50,764 nucleotides of DNA from Jiangella muralis (GCF_001270745.1 NZ_LFXL01000047.1:1-50764), one strand, 5' to 3'. Positions 8,536 through 18,562 are shown, numbered from the stretch's first letter. Numbers and translations: made by a program. Notes: generated from the sequence alone by a model not told the origin.

Positions 8536-9741
8536 TCAGAGCGGGTCGGCGACGAGCACCGTCGCCGCGCCGGCCACCCGGGTGACGACGAACGTCGCGG
8601 TCCGCTCGCCGCGCGGCCGAACCGCCGCCCGCAGCTTCTCCGGCACGACGCCGACGCCGCGCTTCTTCACCGTCAGCACGCCGATGCCGTGGTCGCGCAC
8701 GTACCGGCGCAGCGCCTTCACGTCGTACGGCAGGGTGTCGAGGACGCGGTAGCCGCGGGCGAACGGCGTGCTGACCGCCGTGTCGGCCGTCACGTAGGCG
8801 ATGGACGGATCCACCAGCCCGCCGCCGACCCGATCGGCCGCCGCCGTCACCAGGCCGGCCCGGATGACGGCGCCGTCCGGCTCGTACAGATACTCGCCCA
8901 GCGGGCGGACGACCGGCCCGGGGTCGTCGCGGTCGGTCAGCGTCGCGCCCGACGGCAGCAGCGTCGCCCGCCGCGCGACGCCGTCGAGCGCGAGCCCGCC
9001 GGACCACAGCGCCGCCTCCTTCACCTCGCCGCGCTCGGACACCCACTCGGCCTCGACACCGTCGGGGATGCGTGCGTGCGGCAGGCCGGGCGCGACCTTG
9101 ACGCACGCCGTCCCGGCCAGCAGCTCCAGCACGAACGACCACGGCGGCCGGTACGCGTCGGGGTCGAACACCCGCCCGCGGCCGCCGCGACGGGCCGGGT
9201 CGCACACGACCGCCGGGTACGCCGTCCGGTCCACCGTCGTCGCGTCGGCGTGCACCACCCGCGCGGGCACGCCCAGCGCGGCGACGTTCGCCGCTGCGAT
9301 GGACGCCGTCAGCTCGTCCGCCTCGACTCCCGTCACCGCCAGCCCGGCCCGGGCCAGCTCGACGAGGTCGCCGCCGATGCCGCAGCACAGGTCCGCGACC
9401 GCCGCGCCCGCACCGAGCGTCGCCGCCAGCCGAGCGGCCCGGTGCCGCGCCACCCCCACCCGCGTCGCCTGCTCGTAGCCGTCGACCGTGAAGAACATCC
9501 GGGCCGCGTCGGCCGGTTCGAACTTGTCCACCGCCCGGGCCCGCAGCCGCGCCTGCGTCAGCGCCGCCGCCACTAGGTCCGGCGCGTGGGTGCGCCGCAG
9601 CCGGGTGCCCAGCGCGAACTCGTCCTCGCGTCCGTACGCGGCGCTCGCCTCGGCCAGCAGCCCGGCGCCGTCCGCCGACCTGAGCGCGTCGAACGTGGCC
9701 CTCTGCACGGCGCTCAGCCTCTCACTCCTGGCGACTAGCAC
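8536..9741 (-). CDS. class I SAM-dependent methyltransferase (THUMP-like domain protein)
   Basis: 401 aa. A helical N-terminal part (1-90) leads into a Rossmann methyltransferase core: SAM motif I VADLCCGIGGDLVELA, acidic motif II GVEAD, ADATTVD, and the motif IV-like VVCDPARR. The C-terminal third is the THUMP-like region of actinobacterial members. The DPARR signature points to this family, thought to be nucleic-acid or RNA methylases, but the target is unknown. The gene is divergent from groES. Its first codons (start at 9741) overlap the first CIRCE box, so HrcA binding could affect it too. Upstream gene of an operon with the NUDIX hydrolase. Confidence 0.9.
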   Translation of the reverse strand: MLVARSERLSAVQRATFDALRSADGAGLLAEASAAYGREDEFALGTRLRRTHAPDLVAAALTQARLRARAVDKFEPADAARMFFTVDGYEQATRVGVARHRAARLAATLGAGAAVADLCCGIGGDLVELARAGLAVTGVEADELTASIAAANVAALGVPARVVHADATTVDRTAYPAVVCDPARRGGRGRVFDPDAYRPPWSFVLELLAGTACVKVAPGLPHARIPDGVEAEWVSERGEVKEAALWSGGLALDGVARRATLLPSGATLTDRDDPGPVVRPLGEYLYEPDGAVIRAGLVTAAADRVGGGLVDPSIAYVTADTAVSTPFARGYRVLDTLPYDVKALRRYVRDHGIGVLTVKKRGVGVVPEKLRAAVRPRGERTATFVVTRVAGAATVLVADPL

Positions 9742-9761
9742 TCACCCAGACCGAGTGCTAA
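9735..9761. promoter_or_regulatory. CIRCE element 1 (HrcA operator)
   Basis: CTAGCACTC, 9 nt, GAGTGCTAA, matching the CIRCE consensus TTAGCACTC-N9-GAGTGCTAA with one change. It overlaps the first codons of the divergent methyltransferase gene. Confidence 0.93.
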
Positions 9762-9769
9762 GTTGGGCG

Positions 9770-9796
9770 TTGGCACCCTCCACTGGAGAGTGCCAA
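9770..9796. promoter_or_regulatory. CIRCE element 2 (HrcA operator)
   Basis: TTGGCACCC, 9 nt, GAGTGCCAA. It has the same 9-9-9 geometry as CIRCE 1, with one arm mismatch and C for T substitutions. Tandem CIRCE sites before groES are known in actinobacteria and imply HrcA control. Confidence 0.88.
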
Positions 9797-9887
9797 CGGT
9801 CGAGTCGCCGGCACCCGCGACGACGGCGGCATGCGGCCGGTCCACCAGAAGCATTCGTGACATCCCGCGAAAGGGGAGGTCAGACAA

Positions 9888-10187
9888 GTGTCGGTCTCCA
9901 TCAAGCCACTCGAGGACCGTATCGTGGTCAAGCCGCTCGAAGCGGAGCAGACCACGGCGTCCGGGCTCGTCATCCCTGACACCGCCAAGGAGAAGCCCCA
10001 GGAGGGCGAGGTCGTCGCCGTCGGCGATGGCCGCTGGGACGACGAGGGTGAGAAGCGCATCCCGCTCGACGTCAAGGTCGGCGACGTGGTGCTCTACTCG
10101 AAGTACGGCGGCACCGAGGTGAAGTACGGCGGCGAGGAGCTGCTCATTCTCTCCGGCCGCGACGTGCTTGCGATCGTCCAGAAGTGA
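9888..10187 (+). CDS. groES: co-chaperonin GroES
   Basis: Heptameric lid of the GroEL folding chamber, 99 aa, cytosolic. It starts with [15 protein letters not shown] and ends with [19 protein letters not shown], both standard for actinobacterial GroES; the mobile loop [10 protein letters not shown] is near residues 22-31. The GTG at 9888 has GGGGAGG about 10 nt upstream. The two CIRCE boxes 92-153 bp upstream make it HrcA-repressed and heat-inducible. First gene of the operon with groEL1, with a hairpin between them. Confidence 0.98.
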   Translation: MSVSIKPLEDRIVVKPLEAEQTTASGLVIPDTAKEKPQEGEVVAVGDGRWDDEGEKRIPLDVKVGDVVLYSKYGGTEVKYGGEELLILSGRDVLAIVQK

Positions 10188-10194
10188 CGCGCTG

Positions 10195-11893
<1,699 letters not shown>

Positions 11894-11908
11894 GGTTCAT
11901 TGCTGCAC

Positions 11909-11951
11909 CGGCGGCCCGGGTCCCCTGCGCGGGGGCCCGGGCCGCCGCTTT
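11909..11951 (+). terminator. groEL1 intrinsic terminator
   Basis: A 17-bp stem (11909-11925 with 11931-11947, one G-T pair) around a 5-nt loop, followed by CTTTG. Very GC-rich; placed 15 nt after the groEL1 stop. Confidence 0.85.
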
Positions 11952-11969
11952 GAGACGATGTCCGGCGTG

Positions 11970-12491
11970 ATGCGCCGCCGCTGGGTCCTCGTGCTGCTGC
12001 CGCTGCTGGTGCCGGCCGCGTGCGGGTCCGGTCCGGCCGACGCGGACGAGCTGGCCTCTCGGGCGGCCTCGATCGGCGTCGACCCGGACGTCGTCTACGC
12101 GGTGTCGCTGGACGGCTTCGAGCCGGCCTCCCAATCCGTCGGGGTGTACGGCGACGCCGGGTTCAGCGTCGCGTACACGTCGCCCGCCGGCGGCTTCGCG
12201 CAGCTCACCACGGACCCGCGCGGCGGGACCGACGCCGGTTGTGTCGCCGTCGACGACCAGCGCGAGTGCGTCGCCGTGCACGACGGCGTCGCGGTGCGGT
12301 TGTCGGCAGCCGGGGACGCCGTCGACGAGGACACGCTGCGCGCCGCGGTCGAAGGTGCGCACCCGCCGTCGGCGGACGAATTGGCCGCGCTGTTCGCGGA
12401 CGTGCCAGACGGCGGCGAGCCCGTCGACCGCGGCGACCTGCCACCGGTCGGCGACGGTGCCCCGGTCGATCCCGAGGGCGCGGCCGGATGA
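11970..12491 (+). CDS. putative lipoprotein, unknown function
   Basis: A 173-aa exported protein (177 aa if the ATG at 11958 is used). MRRRWVLVLLPLLVPAAC looks like a lipoprotein signal with lipid-modified Cys18. The mature part is acidic and Ala/Gly-rich with a single Cys pair (DAGCVAVDDQRECVAV) that may form a disulfide. No family is recognised. There is no Shine-Dalgarno; both starts are close to the groEL1 terminator, so a leaderless transcript is likely. Its stop overlaps the start of the DUF2891 gene (ATGA), so the two are translationally coupled. Confidence 0.72.
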   Translation: MRRRWVLVLLPLLVPAACGSGPADADELASRAASIGVDPDVVYAVSLDGFEPASQSVGVYGDAGFSVAYTSPAGGFAQLTTDPRGGTDAGCVAVDDQRECVAVHDGVAVRLSAAGDAVDEDTLRAAVEGAHPPSADELAALFADVPDGGEPVDRGDLPPVGDGAPVDPEGAAG

Positions 12492-13507
12492 GCACCCGAC
12501 TGGACGTGCTGCGCGAGAACGCCGCCGCCTACGCGCGCACCGCGCTGACCTGTATCGACCGCGAGTACCCGCACCTGCCGATCATCTACGCCGTCGAGCC
12601 GGGACCGTATCCGCGGCACCGCGACCAGCATCCGGCGTTCTACGGCTCGCTGGACTGGCACTCGGCGGTCGAGATGCACTGGGTGCTGGTGCGGCTGCTC
12701 CGGCTGGCCGGTTCCGACCTGCCGACCGCGCTGGCCGCTTCGGTTCGGGACGCGCTGGGGGCGCACCTGACCCCGTCGAACCTGGCGCGGGAGGCCGAGT
12801 TCTTCGCCTCTGGGCCGGGCCGCACGCGGGAGCGCCCGTACGGCTGGGGCTGGCTGCTGACGCTGGCGCACGAGCTGGCGTCCTGGCCCGACGCGGACGG
12901 CGCGGCCTGGGCGGCGGCGGTGCGGCCGCTGGCCGACGTGCTGACGGCGAACCTGGTCGGCTGGCTGCCGGCGCAGACCTATCCGGTGCGCGGCGGGCTG
13001 CACCCGAACTCGGCCTTCGGGCTGCTGCGCTCGTACGACGGAGCCGGCGGCGACCTGCGCGACGCGATCGACGACGCCGTCCGCCGCTGGTACCTCGCCG
13101 ACACCGACTATCCGGCGCACTACGAGCCGTCGGGCAGTGACTTCCTCTCGCCGGCGCTGGCCGAGGCCGAGCTGGTGGCGCGGGTGCTGCCGCCGGCCGA
13201 GTTCGCTTCCTGGTTCGGCCGGTTCCTGCCCGGCGCCGCGGCGTCGTCGCCGGCGCGGCTGTTCGAGCCGCCGGTGGTCTCCGACCCGTCCGACGGGCAG
13301 TTGGCGCACCTGGCCGGGCTGAACCTGAGCCGGGCGTGGTCGATGGTGGCGGTCGCGGATGCGTTGCCGGCCGGCTCGGCGGCGGCCGCCGCGCTGACGG
13401 CGTCGGCCGTCGTGCACGCCGATGCCGGCCTGCCCTACGTGGTCGGCGGCGACTACATGGTCGAGCACTGGCTCGCCGCCTACGCCGTCGGCTACCTGAC
13501 GGAGTAG
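12488..13507 (+). CDS. DUF2891 family protein
   Basis: 339-aa soluble protein, all-helical by composition, resembling the DUF2891 family. Recurrent family features are the N-terminal CIDREYPHLP, PAFYGSLDWHSAVEMHW, GWGWLLTLAHEL, GLHPNSAFGL and YEPSGSDFLSPALAEA, spaced like the repeats of an alpha/alpha toroid. Such folds are common in glycan-processing enzymes, but no activity is established. It begins inside the stop codon of the lipoprotein gene and ends at a strong bidirectional hairpin. Confidence 0.85.
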   Translation: MSTRLDVLRENAAAYARTALTCIDREYPHLPIIYAVEPGPYPRHRDQHPAFYGSLDWHSAVEMHWVLVRLLRLAGSDLPTALAASVRDALGAHLTPSNLAREAEFFASGPGRTRERPYGWGWLLTLAHELASWPDADGAAWAAAVRPLADVLTANLVGWLPAQTYPVRGGLHPNSAFGLLRSYDGAGGDLRDAIDDAVRRWYLADTDYPAHYEPSGSDFLSPALAEAELVARVLPPAEFASWFGRFLPGAAASSPARLFEPPVVSDPSDGQLAHLAGLNLSRAWSMVAVADALPAGSAAAAALTASAVVHADAGLPYVVGGDYMVEHWLAAYAVGYLTE

Positions 13508-13520
13508 GCCACGCACGAAG

Positions 13521-13560
13521 AAGCCCCGGTGCGGAGTCACAACAGCACGCACCGGGGCTT
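13521..13560. terminator. hairpin after DUF2891 gene
   Basis: AAGCCCCGGTGCG and CGCACCGGGGCTT form a perfect 13-bp stem with a 14-nt loop, 14 nt past the stop codon. There is no T-run beyond the CTT of the arm. Confidence 0.75.
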
Positions 13561-13752
13561 GGCCGGGATCAGCGGTGTTAGAGCACCTACTCCAGCCACC
13601 ACCCATGCTAGCCGTTGACGGGCTGATTGTCCGAATGTCATTCTGGTCGGCTAACTACATCGGGAATCCGCCCGGCGTAGTCCAGAGATGGGCTACCGGG
13701 CGGACTGTTAGAGCGGTTCACCGGTGCCCTCAGCACACAGGAAGGCATCCGT
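13561..13752. other. lower-GC intergenic segment
   Basis: About 190 bp that are visibly less GC-rich than the neighbours. It holds one inverted repeat, CCGCCCGG (13668-13675) with CCGGGCGG (13696-13703), and leads to the ribosome site of a small ORF. No tRNA-like fold or other gene was found here. Confidence 0.4.
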
Positions 13753-13917
13753 GTGAGTCACAACGACAGGCGAGGGACGTCGCTGCGCAGGCTACGAGAG
13801 CTGCGTCAGCACACCGAGGTCATCGGGCAGATCCTGAGGGATCTGCGGCCTTTGGTCATCGGGGCGTTCTCGATTCTGGGTGTCACCCTGCACCAGTTCG
13901 TCACGCTGCTGAGGTAG
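13753..13917 (+). CDS. small protein, 54 aa, unknown function
   Basis: GTG start at 13753 with AGGAAGG (13738-13744) 8 nt upstream; a GTG two bases earlier is followed at once by TGA. The product starts MSHNDRRGTSLRRLREL, a basic helix, then has QILRDLRPL and ends with a hydrophobic stretch, IGAFSILGVTLHQFVTLL, that could be one membrane-associated helix. It is followed by its own intrinsic terminator. GC is lower than in surrounding genes. Too small to assign; a membrane-peripheral peptide is a guess. Confidence 0.55.
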   Translation: MSHNDRRGTSLRRLRELRQHTEVIGQILRDLRPLVIGAFSILGVTLHQFVTLLR

Positions 13918-13941
13918 CGGGCGAGCCGCAGGGGAGCGAAC

Positions 13942-13965
13942 GGGGTCGGCTGAGGCCGGCCCCTT
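13942..13965 (+). terminator. terminator after 54-aa ORF
   Basis: GGGGTCGGC (13942-13950), loop TGAG, GCCGGCCCC (13955-13963), then TTCG. A 9-bp stem with one G-T pair, lying between the small ORF and the convergent Kelch gene. Confidence 0.65.
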
Positions 13966-13978
13966 CGTGCGTCGCGAC

Positions 13979-15280
13979 TCAGAGCTCCGCCTGCCAGACC
14001 CGCGGGGTGCGGATGCCGGGGCCGACCTCGCCGCTCGCCACGACCAGGTCGCCGTCCCAGTTCACGGCCGGGGTGGTGGCCGGCGGCGGGCCGGGGAACC
14101 AGCCGTCCACGCTCCACCGGTCGCGTTTCGTGTCGTACCGCAGCAGTTCACCGTTGAAGCCGGTGTGGTGGTCGTAGATCCAGGTCACGATGTCGTTCTG
14201 GCGCTGCCACTCGGCCGATCCGGGCGTCGCCGCGGTCCGGAGCGCGACGTGGTGCTCGATGAGGTTCCAGCGGTCGATGTCCTTGTCGCCGCCGACGACG
14301 ACCAACCCGGTCCGGCCGACGGGGTGGGCGAGCGCCGCGGTGACGCACCAGGGCAGGTCGGCGATCCGGTCCCAGCGCCGGCGCCGCGGCGAGTACGCGT
14401 ACGCGTCGCGGTAGAACGTCCACGACTTGTCTGCATGCTGCGCCCGGCCGCTGAGCAGGAAGAACCGGCCGTCCTGGGCGGCCCCGACGGCGACGGTGCG
14501 CGGGTCGCCGGGCCAGCGCGGCAGCGTCGCCCAGCCGCGGTCCGGCCGGTCCAGGTCCAGGCCGTAGAAGTCGCCGCCCTCCGCGACGTGCACGACGCCG
14601 TCGACGATGCCCGCGACGCCGTACGACAGGGCGCGGGGGAGCGGCGGCAGGTCCGTGCGTTCGAGCCGCGACCGCCGGGCGTCCCAGCGCAGCACGAACA
14701 CGTCGGCGAACTTCTCGGCCGGGCGCTGCAGCGTGCCGCCGGGCCCGCCACGGTAGCCCTCGCCGCCGATCACCAGCACGCCGTCGCCGGTGCTCAGCGT
14801 CGCCGCGTAGCCGACGGCGTCGGGCAGCTGCCCGGCCGACTGCCAGCGGCCGGACGCGCGGGAGTAGACGAACGCGTCGGTCCAGTACACCTTGCCGAGG
14901 GTGTTCGCCCGGGTCGCGGTCAGCGCCGGCTCCGGGAAGTTCGCCCCGCCGGCGACGATCAGGTGGTCGCCGTGCGCGCCCGCGATCGGGCCGGCCAGGC
15001 CGAGCTGGGTCCAGTACGGCTCGCCGACCGGGATCGCCGGATGCCAGTCGGTGGTGTTGGCGGGCACGTCGGGCAGCCGTCGCCACGTCGCTCCACCGCC
15101 CGCCGGGCCCGCCGTGGCGCTACTGGGCGGAACAGCCGTGGTAGGTAGATCCCTCCCGGCCCGGGTGGGGCCCACCCTAGGGGCGGGCACCGACACACTC
15201 GTTTGCGTCGAGGCGGCCCACGCCGCTGGGCCGGCCGCCGCTGCCAGGGTGAGTGCCGCTCGCCGTGTGAGGTCCGTCAT
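13979..15280 (-). CDS. Kelch-repeat protein, N-acetylneuraminate epimerase-like
   Basis: 433 aa, exported. The N-terminus DLTRRAALTLAAAAGPAAW has a twin-arginine-like RR followed by a hydrophobic core. The rest is a six-bladed beta-propeller of Kelch type: WRRLPDVP, HLIVAGGANFPEP, FVYSRASGRW, VLVIGGEGYRGG, VVVGGDKDIDRW. GGANFP and the VGGD blade resemble NanM/YjhT, which interconverts sialic acid anomers. Divergence from a sialidase gene 96 bp away supports a sialic-acid role. The ATG at 15280 is used because the Tat-like signal starts there. Specificity is inferred from family and context, not proved. Confidence 0.8.
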   Translation of the reverse strand: MTDLTRRAALTLAAAAGPAAWAASTQTSVSVPAPRVGPTRAGRDLPTTAVPPSSATAGPAGGGATWRRLPDVPANTTDWHPAIPVGEPYWTQLGLAGPIAGAHGDHLIVAGGANFPEPALTATRANTLGKVYWTDAFVYSRASGRWQSAGQLPDAVGYAATLSTGDGVLVIGGEGYRGGPGGTLQRPAEKFADVFVLRWDARRSRLERTDLPPLPRALSYGVAGIVDGVVHVAEGGDFYGLDLDRPDRGWATLPRWPGDPRTVAVGAAQDGRFFLLSGRAQHADKSWTFYRDAYAYSPRRRRWDRIADLPWCVTAALAHPVGRTGLVVVGGDKDIDRWNLIEHHVALRTAATPGSAEWQRQNDIVTWIYDHHTGFNGELLRYDTKRDRWSVDGWFPGPPPATTPAVNWDGDLVVASGEVGPGIRTPRVWQAEL

Positions 15281-15311
15281 GTCGGATATCCGACCAAAGA
15301 GACGACCGTTC

Positions 15312-15325
15312 GTCAACGTGTTGAC
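15312..15325. promoter_or_regulatory. palindrome in Kelch/sialidase promoter region
   Basis: GTCAAC-GT-GTTGAC. It overlaps a TTGACA -35-like hexamer at 15321-15326 that points toward the sialidase gene. The form resembles LacI-family operators; the regulator is not in this window. Confidence 0.55.
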
Positions 15326-15341
15326 ACATATCCCATATGTG
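15325..15341. promoter_or_regulatory. second palindrome in the same promoter region
   Basis: CACATAT-CCC-ATATGTG is a perfect 7-3-7 inverted repeat directly abutting the first palindrome. A third, imperfect one, TCCCATAT-GTG-ATGTGGGA (15331-15349), overlaps it. A repressor bound here would block a promoter using TTGACA at 15321. Confidence 0.55.
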
Positions 15342-15376
15342 ATGTGGGATGGATCTTCCCTGACGAAGGAGACCCC

Positions 15377-17209
15377 ATGCGCCGGCCCGTCGTCCTCGCC
15401 CTCGCACTAGCGCTTCCAGCGAGCGTTCTCGCGGCTCACGTCCCCGCACAGGCGTCGCCCATCCAGCGGACCGTCGTCTTCGAGTCCGGCACCGAGGGCT
15501 ACGACACCTTCCGCATCCCCGCGATCGTCCGCTCCGAGGCCGGGACGCTGCTCGCGTTCGCCGAGGGCCGGGTCGGCGGCGGGGGCGACACCGGCGACAT
15601 CGACCTGGTGCTGCGCCGTTCGCACGACAACGGCCGGACGTGGGGCCCGCTGCAGGTGGTCGGCGATAACGGCGCGAACGTGTTCGGCAATCCGACGCCG
15701 GTCGTCGATCCAGCGTCCGGCGACGTCGTCCTGCTCAGCACCCACAATGCCGGCGACGCCAGCGAGGCGGAGATCATGCGCGGCGAGGTCACGCCGGAGC
15801 AGAGCCGCCGGGTGTTCGTCCAGCGCAGCAGCGACGACGGCGCCAGCTGGTCGGCGGCCCAGGACGTCACCGCCGCCACCAAGCTGCCGGAGTGGCGCTG
15901 GTACGCGACCGGGCCGGTGCACGCCATCGCGCTCGAGCACGGCGAGCACCGAGGCCGGCTGGTCGCGGCGGCGAACCACTCGACCAGCCCGGCGGCCGGC
16001 TCGTCCGACACCGGCCAGGAGGCGAAGTACTACGGCGCGCACTCCCTCTACAGCGACGACGGCGGCCTGACCTGGGAGCTCGGCGACATCGACACCCCGC
16101 TCACCGGCGTCGTGAACCCGAACGAGAACACCGTCACCGAGCTCGCCGACGGCACGCTGTACTTCAACGCGCGCGACCAGAATGGCACCGGCGTCGGCAC
16201 CCGCGCGACGACCACCAGCAGCGACGGCGGCGAGACGTTCGACGCGTCGTACGCGCTGGAGCCGGGCATCGTCACGCCGGTCGTGCAGGGCTCCGTGCTG
16301 CGGCTGCCGCGCGCCGGCGACCGGCTGGTCTTCTCGGGCCCGGCGAACCCGACGGCGCGGCGGACGCTGCAGCTGCGGTACAGCTTCGACTCCGGCGCGA
16401 CGTGGACCGGCGGGCTGGTCCTGCACGACGGGCCGGCCGCCTACTCCGACGTCACCGAGGCCGGCGGGCGCACGCTCGGAGTGTTGTACGAGAACGGCGA
16501 CACCGGGACGTACGAGCGCATCACGTTCGCGCGGGTCCCGCAGGCGCAGCTGGACCGCGGACTGGCGCCGTCCGTGACGACGCCCGACGCGGCGGGCGGC
16601 CCGGACGGTGTGGTCGGCGGCGCGCCGGTGGTGGTGCCCGACGGCGCGGCCGGCGCCGCCCTGCGGCTCGCGGCGGCCGGCGACCACGTCGCCGTCCCGC
16701 GCGGCGACCGCCTCGACGTCGGCGACGGCCCGTTCACCGCGGCCGGCTGGTTCCGTACGGACGTCGCCGCCGACCAGGCGCTGCTGTGGGCATACAACTC
16801 GGGCAGCGGACGGGACCAGTGGTGGATCCGGCTCGAGCCCGGGAGCAACCGGATCCGCGCGCTCGTCGACACCGATCTCGGCGCGGGCACGCTGACCGCG
16901 CCGGGCTCCTACGCCGACGGCGCCTGGCACCACGTCGCGCTCACCCGCGGTGTGGACGGCCTGGTGCTGTACCTCGACGGCGTGGCTGCCGCGTCGGGAC
17001 CGGCGGTGCCCGGCTCGGTCACCACCGACGCCGCGATCGGCCTGCACCTGGGCCAGCGGCCGGACGGCGCCAACCAGCTGCTCGGCGACCTCGACGACGT
17101 CTGGCTGCTCGGCCGCGCGGCGTCGGCCGAGGAGATCGCCGAGCTGGCCGCCGGCGACGCCGTCGCCGACCCGCTCGTGCACCTGCCGCTCGACGTGCTG
17201 AGCCGCTGA
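15377..17209 (+). CDS. secreted sialidase (GH33) with C-terminal LamG-like domain
   Basis: Exo-alpha-sialidase, 610 aa, secreted by a Sec signal ending near PAQA (about residue 27). The catalytic propeller begins with TFRIPAIV, whose Arg (FRIP, 45-48) binds the sialate carboxylate. Five Asp-box-like turns are visible: SHDNGRTW, SSDDGASW, SDDGGLTW, SSDGGETF, SFDSGATW. Residues of about 415-600 form a concanavalin/LamG domain (FTAAGWFRTD, DGAWHHVALTR, LYLDG, LGDLDDVWLL) likely to bind glycan. GAAGGAG precedes the ATG. The divergent NanM-like gene suggests the pair releases and isomerises sialic acid outside the cell; no uptake or catabolic nan genes lie in the window. Confidence 0.93.
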   Translation: MRRPVVLALALALPASVLAAHVPAQASPIQRTVVFESGTEGYDTFRIPAIVRSEAGTLLAFAEGRVGGGGDTGDIDLVLRRSHDNGRTWGPLQVVGDNGANVFGNPTPVVDPASGDVVLLSTHNAGDASEAEIMRGEVTPEQSRRVFVQRSSDDGASWSAAQDVTAATKLPEWRWYATGPVHAIALEHGEHRGRLVAAANHSTSPAAGSSDTGQEAKYYGAHSLYSDDGGLTWELGDIDTPLTGVVNPNENTVTELADGTLYFNARDQNGTGVGTRATTTSSDGGETFDASYALEPGIVTPVVQGSVLRLPRAGDRLVFSGPANPTARRTLQLRYSFDSGATWTGGLVLHDGPAAYSDVTEAGGRTLGVLYENGDTGTYERITFARVPQAQLDRGLAPSVTTPDAAGGPDGVVGGAPVVVPDGAAGAALRLAAAGDHVAVPRGDRLDVGDGPFTAAGWFRTDVAADQALLWAYNSGSGRDQWWIRLEPGSNRIRALVDTDLGAGTLTAPGSYADGAWHHVALTRGVDGLVLYLDGVAAASGPAVPGSVTTDAAIGLHLGQRPDGANQLLGDLDDVWLLGRAASAEEIAELAAGDAVADPLVHLPLDVLSR

Positions 17210-17250
17210 CCTCGTACGCTGAGTGTCCCTGACGCTGAGAGAGGGACACG

Positions 17251-18240
17251 ATGAGCCGTGCGCGGGTCGGCTATAGCGCCATGCTGGAGCGGTTCGCGCC
17301 GTCCGAGGTGGTGCAGCTGGCGGTGGCGGCCGAGGCCGCCGGGTTCGACGGCGTCATGGCCGACGACCACTTCCAGCCGTGGACGCCGCAGCAGGGGCAG
17401 GCCGGGTTCGTCTGGAACGTCATGACGGCCATGGCCGAGCGCACCCGCGGCTCGGTCGGCGTCGGCGCCACCTGCCCGTCGTTCCGCTGGCACCCGGCGG
17501 TCGTCGCGCAGGCGGCGGCGACGCTGGAGCAGCTGTACCCGGGGCGGCACTGGCTGGGCATCGGGTCCGGCGAGGCCATCAGCGAGCACGTCGTCGGCGG
17601 GTACTGGCCGGAGGCGCCGCAGCGCATCGCCCGCATGTTCGAGGCGGTGGAGATCATCCAGAAGCTCTTCACCGGCCGCGACGTCCGCCACGACGGCCGG
17701 TTCTTCACCCTCGAGCGCACCCGCCTGTGGACGATGCCCGGCGCGCCGCCGCCGGTCTACATCGCGACGTCCGGCCCGATCACCGCCCGCCGGGCCGGCG
17801 CCTCCTGCGACGGCATGATCACCGTCGCCAGCACGCCCGACAAGGTGGCCGCCCTCTTCGGCCGCTTCGACGAGGGCGCCCGCTCGGCCGGCAAGGACCC
17901 GTCGACGCTGGCGAAGATCGTGCAGGTGCACCTGTCGTGGGCGCCCGACCCGGACGAGGCCGCCGCCCAGGCGCTGCGCGAGTGGCCCAACGGCGCGATG
18001 CGGTTCTCGAAGGCCGACCTCCGCTCGCCCTACGACGTCGACCAGATCGCCCGCATGGTCCGGGTCGAGGACTTCGAGGGCCGGGTCACCATCTCCGCCG
18101 ACCTCGACGTGCACCGCAAGGAGCTCCAGCGCTACCTCGACGCCGGCGCCACTCACCTCTACCTGCACGATGCCGGACCCGATCAGCGCACCTGGATCGA
18201 CGTCTTCGGCCGCGAGGTGCTGCCGAAGCTCACCGCCTGA
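17251..18240 (+). CDS. LLM class F420-dependent oxidoreductase (G6PDH-like subfamily)
   Basis: Luciferase-like monooxygenase-fold enzyme of 329 aa that would move hydride to or from cofactor F420. It begins VGYSAMLERFAPSEVV and has GVMADDHFQPW (residues of about 32-42), as in the F420-dependent glucose-6-phosphate dehydrogenase-related group, then WLGIGSGEAISEHV and YIATSGPITARRAG. A TACGCT -10-like hexamer and GAGAGAGG precede the ATG. The next operon on the other strand resembles a proposed F420-precursor importer, which may be meaningful. The substrate is not known. Confidence 0.9.
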   Translation: MSRARVGYSAMLERFAPSEVVQLAVAAEAAGFDGVMADDHFQPWTPQQGQAGFVWNVMTAMAERTRGSVGVGATCPSFRWHPAVVAQAAATLEQLYPGRHWLGIGSGEAISEHVVGGYWPEAPQRIARMFEAVEIIQKLFTGRDVRHDGRFFTLERTRLWTMPGAPPPVYIATSGPITARRAGASCDGMITVASTPDKVAALFGRFDEGARSAGKDPSTLAKIVQVHLSWAPDPDEAAAQALREWPNGAMRFSKADLRSPYDVDQIARMVRVEDFEGRVTISADLDVHRKELQRYLDAGATHLYLHDAGPDQRTWIDVFGREVLPKLTA

Positions 18241-18267
18241 AGGCGCCGTCGGCCGCGCTCCGGGTGG

Positions 18268-18323
18268 CCATGATCATCAACCGTCGGCGACACCATGATG
18301 TCGCCAACGGTCGATGATCATGG
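18268..18323. repeat. 25-bp-arm palindrome with CCATGATCAT tips
   Basis: The arms 18268-18292 and 18299-18323 match at 23 of 25 positions around a 6-nt loop. The outer 10 bp read CCATGATCAT. It lies between the convergent LLM oxidoreductase and the small membrane protein, and the right tip ends in the 3' end of the latter. Its tip resembles the tips of two hairpins at 31.9 and 33.0 kb although the inner sequence differs. Confidence 0.85.
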
Positions 18324-18524
18324 AGGCGAGCTCTGGCTCACTCCAGGACGCGTGGGGCGGCGCAGCCGGCGGAAGGCGACGTACTCGGCGACACTGACGA
18401 CGAGCATGATGAGCATGAGTTCGTACTGCCCGACCCCGCCGAACAGAGTGAGAACGAGCGCGAGCAGGCTCACGCCGACGCAGAACACCACGATGCCGAG
18501 CACGCCCCATGCCAGCGTCTTCAT
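18318..18524 (-). CDS. small membrane protein, 68 aa
   Basis: Two predicted transmembrane helices: residues of about 4-29 (LAWGVLGIVVFCVGVSLLAL) and of about 34-50 (ELMLIMLVVSVAEYVAF), followed by a basic tail RRLRRPTRP that should face the cytoplasm. No family recognised. The 3' end overlaps the palindrome at 18268-18323. It lies 38 bp downstream of the ABC importer ATPase gene on the same strand and could be the last gene of that operon. Confidence 0.65.
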   Translation of the reverse strand: MKTLAWGVLGIVVFCVGVSLLALVLTLFGGVGQYELMLIMLVVSVAEYVAFRRLRRPTRPGVSQSSPP

Positions 18525-18562
18525 GCTTGGAGACTAGAGGCGCGGCCGGTCCGGGCGGAAGA

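Noticed and set aside
13660-13740. tRNA-like fold around CCGCCCGG/CCGGGCGG
   Set aside because: No T-loop GTTCGA-type sequence, no cloverleaf spacing and no CCA-adjacent acceptor pairing.
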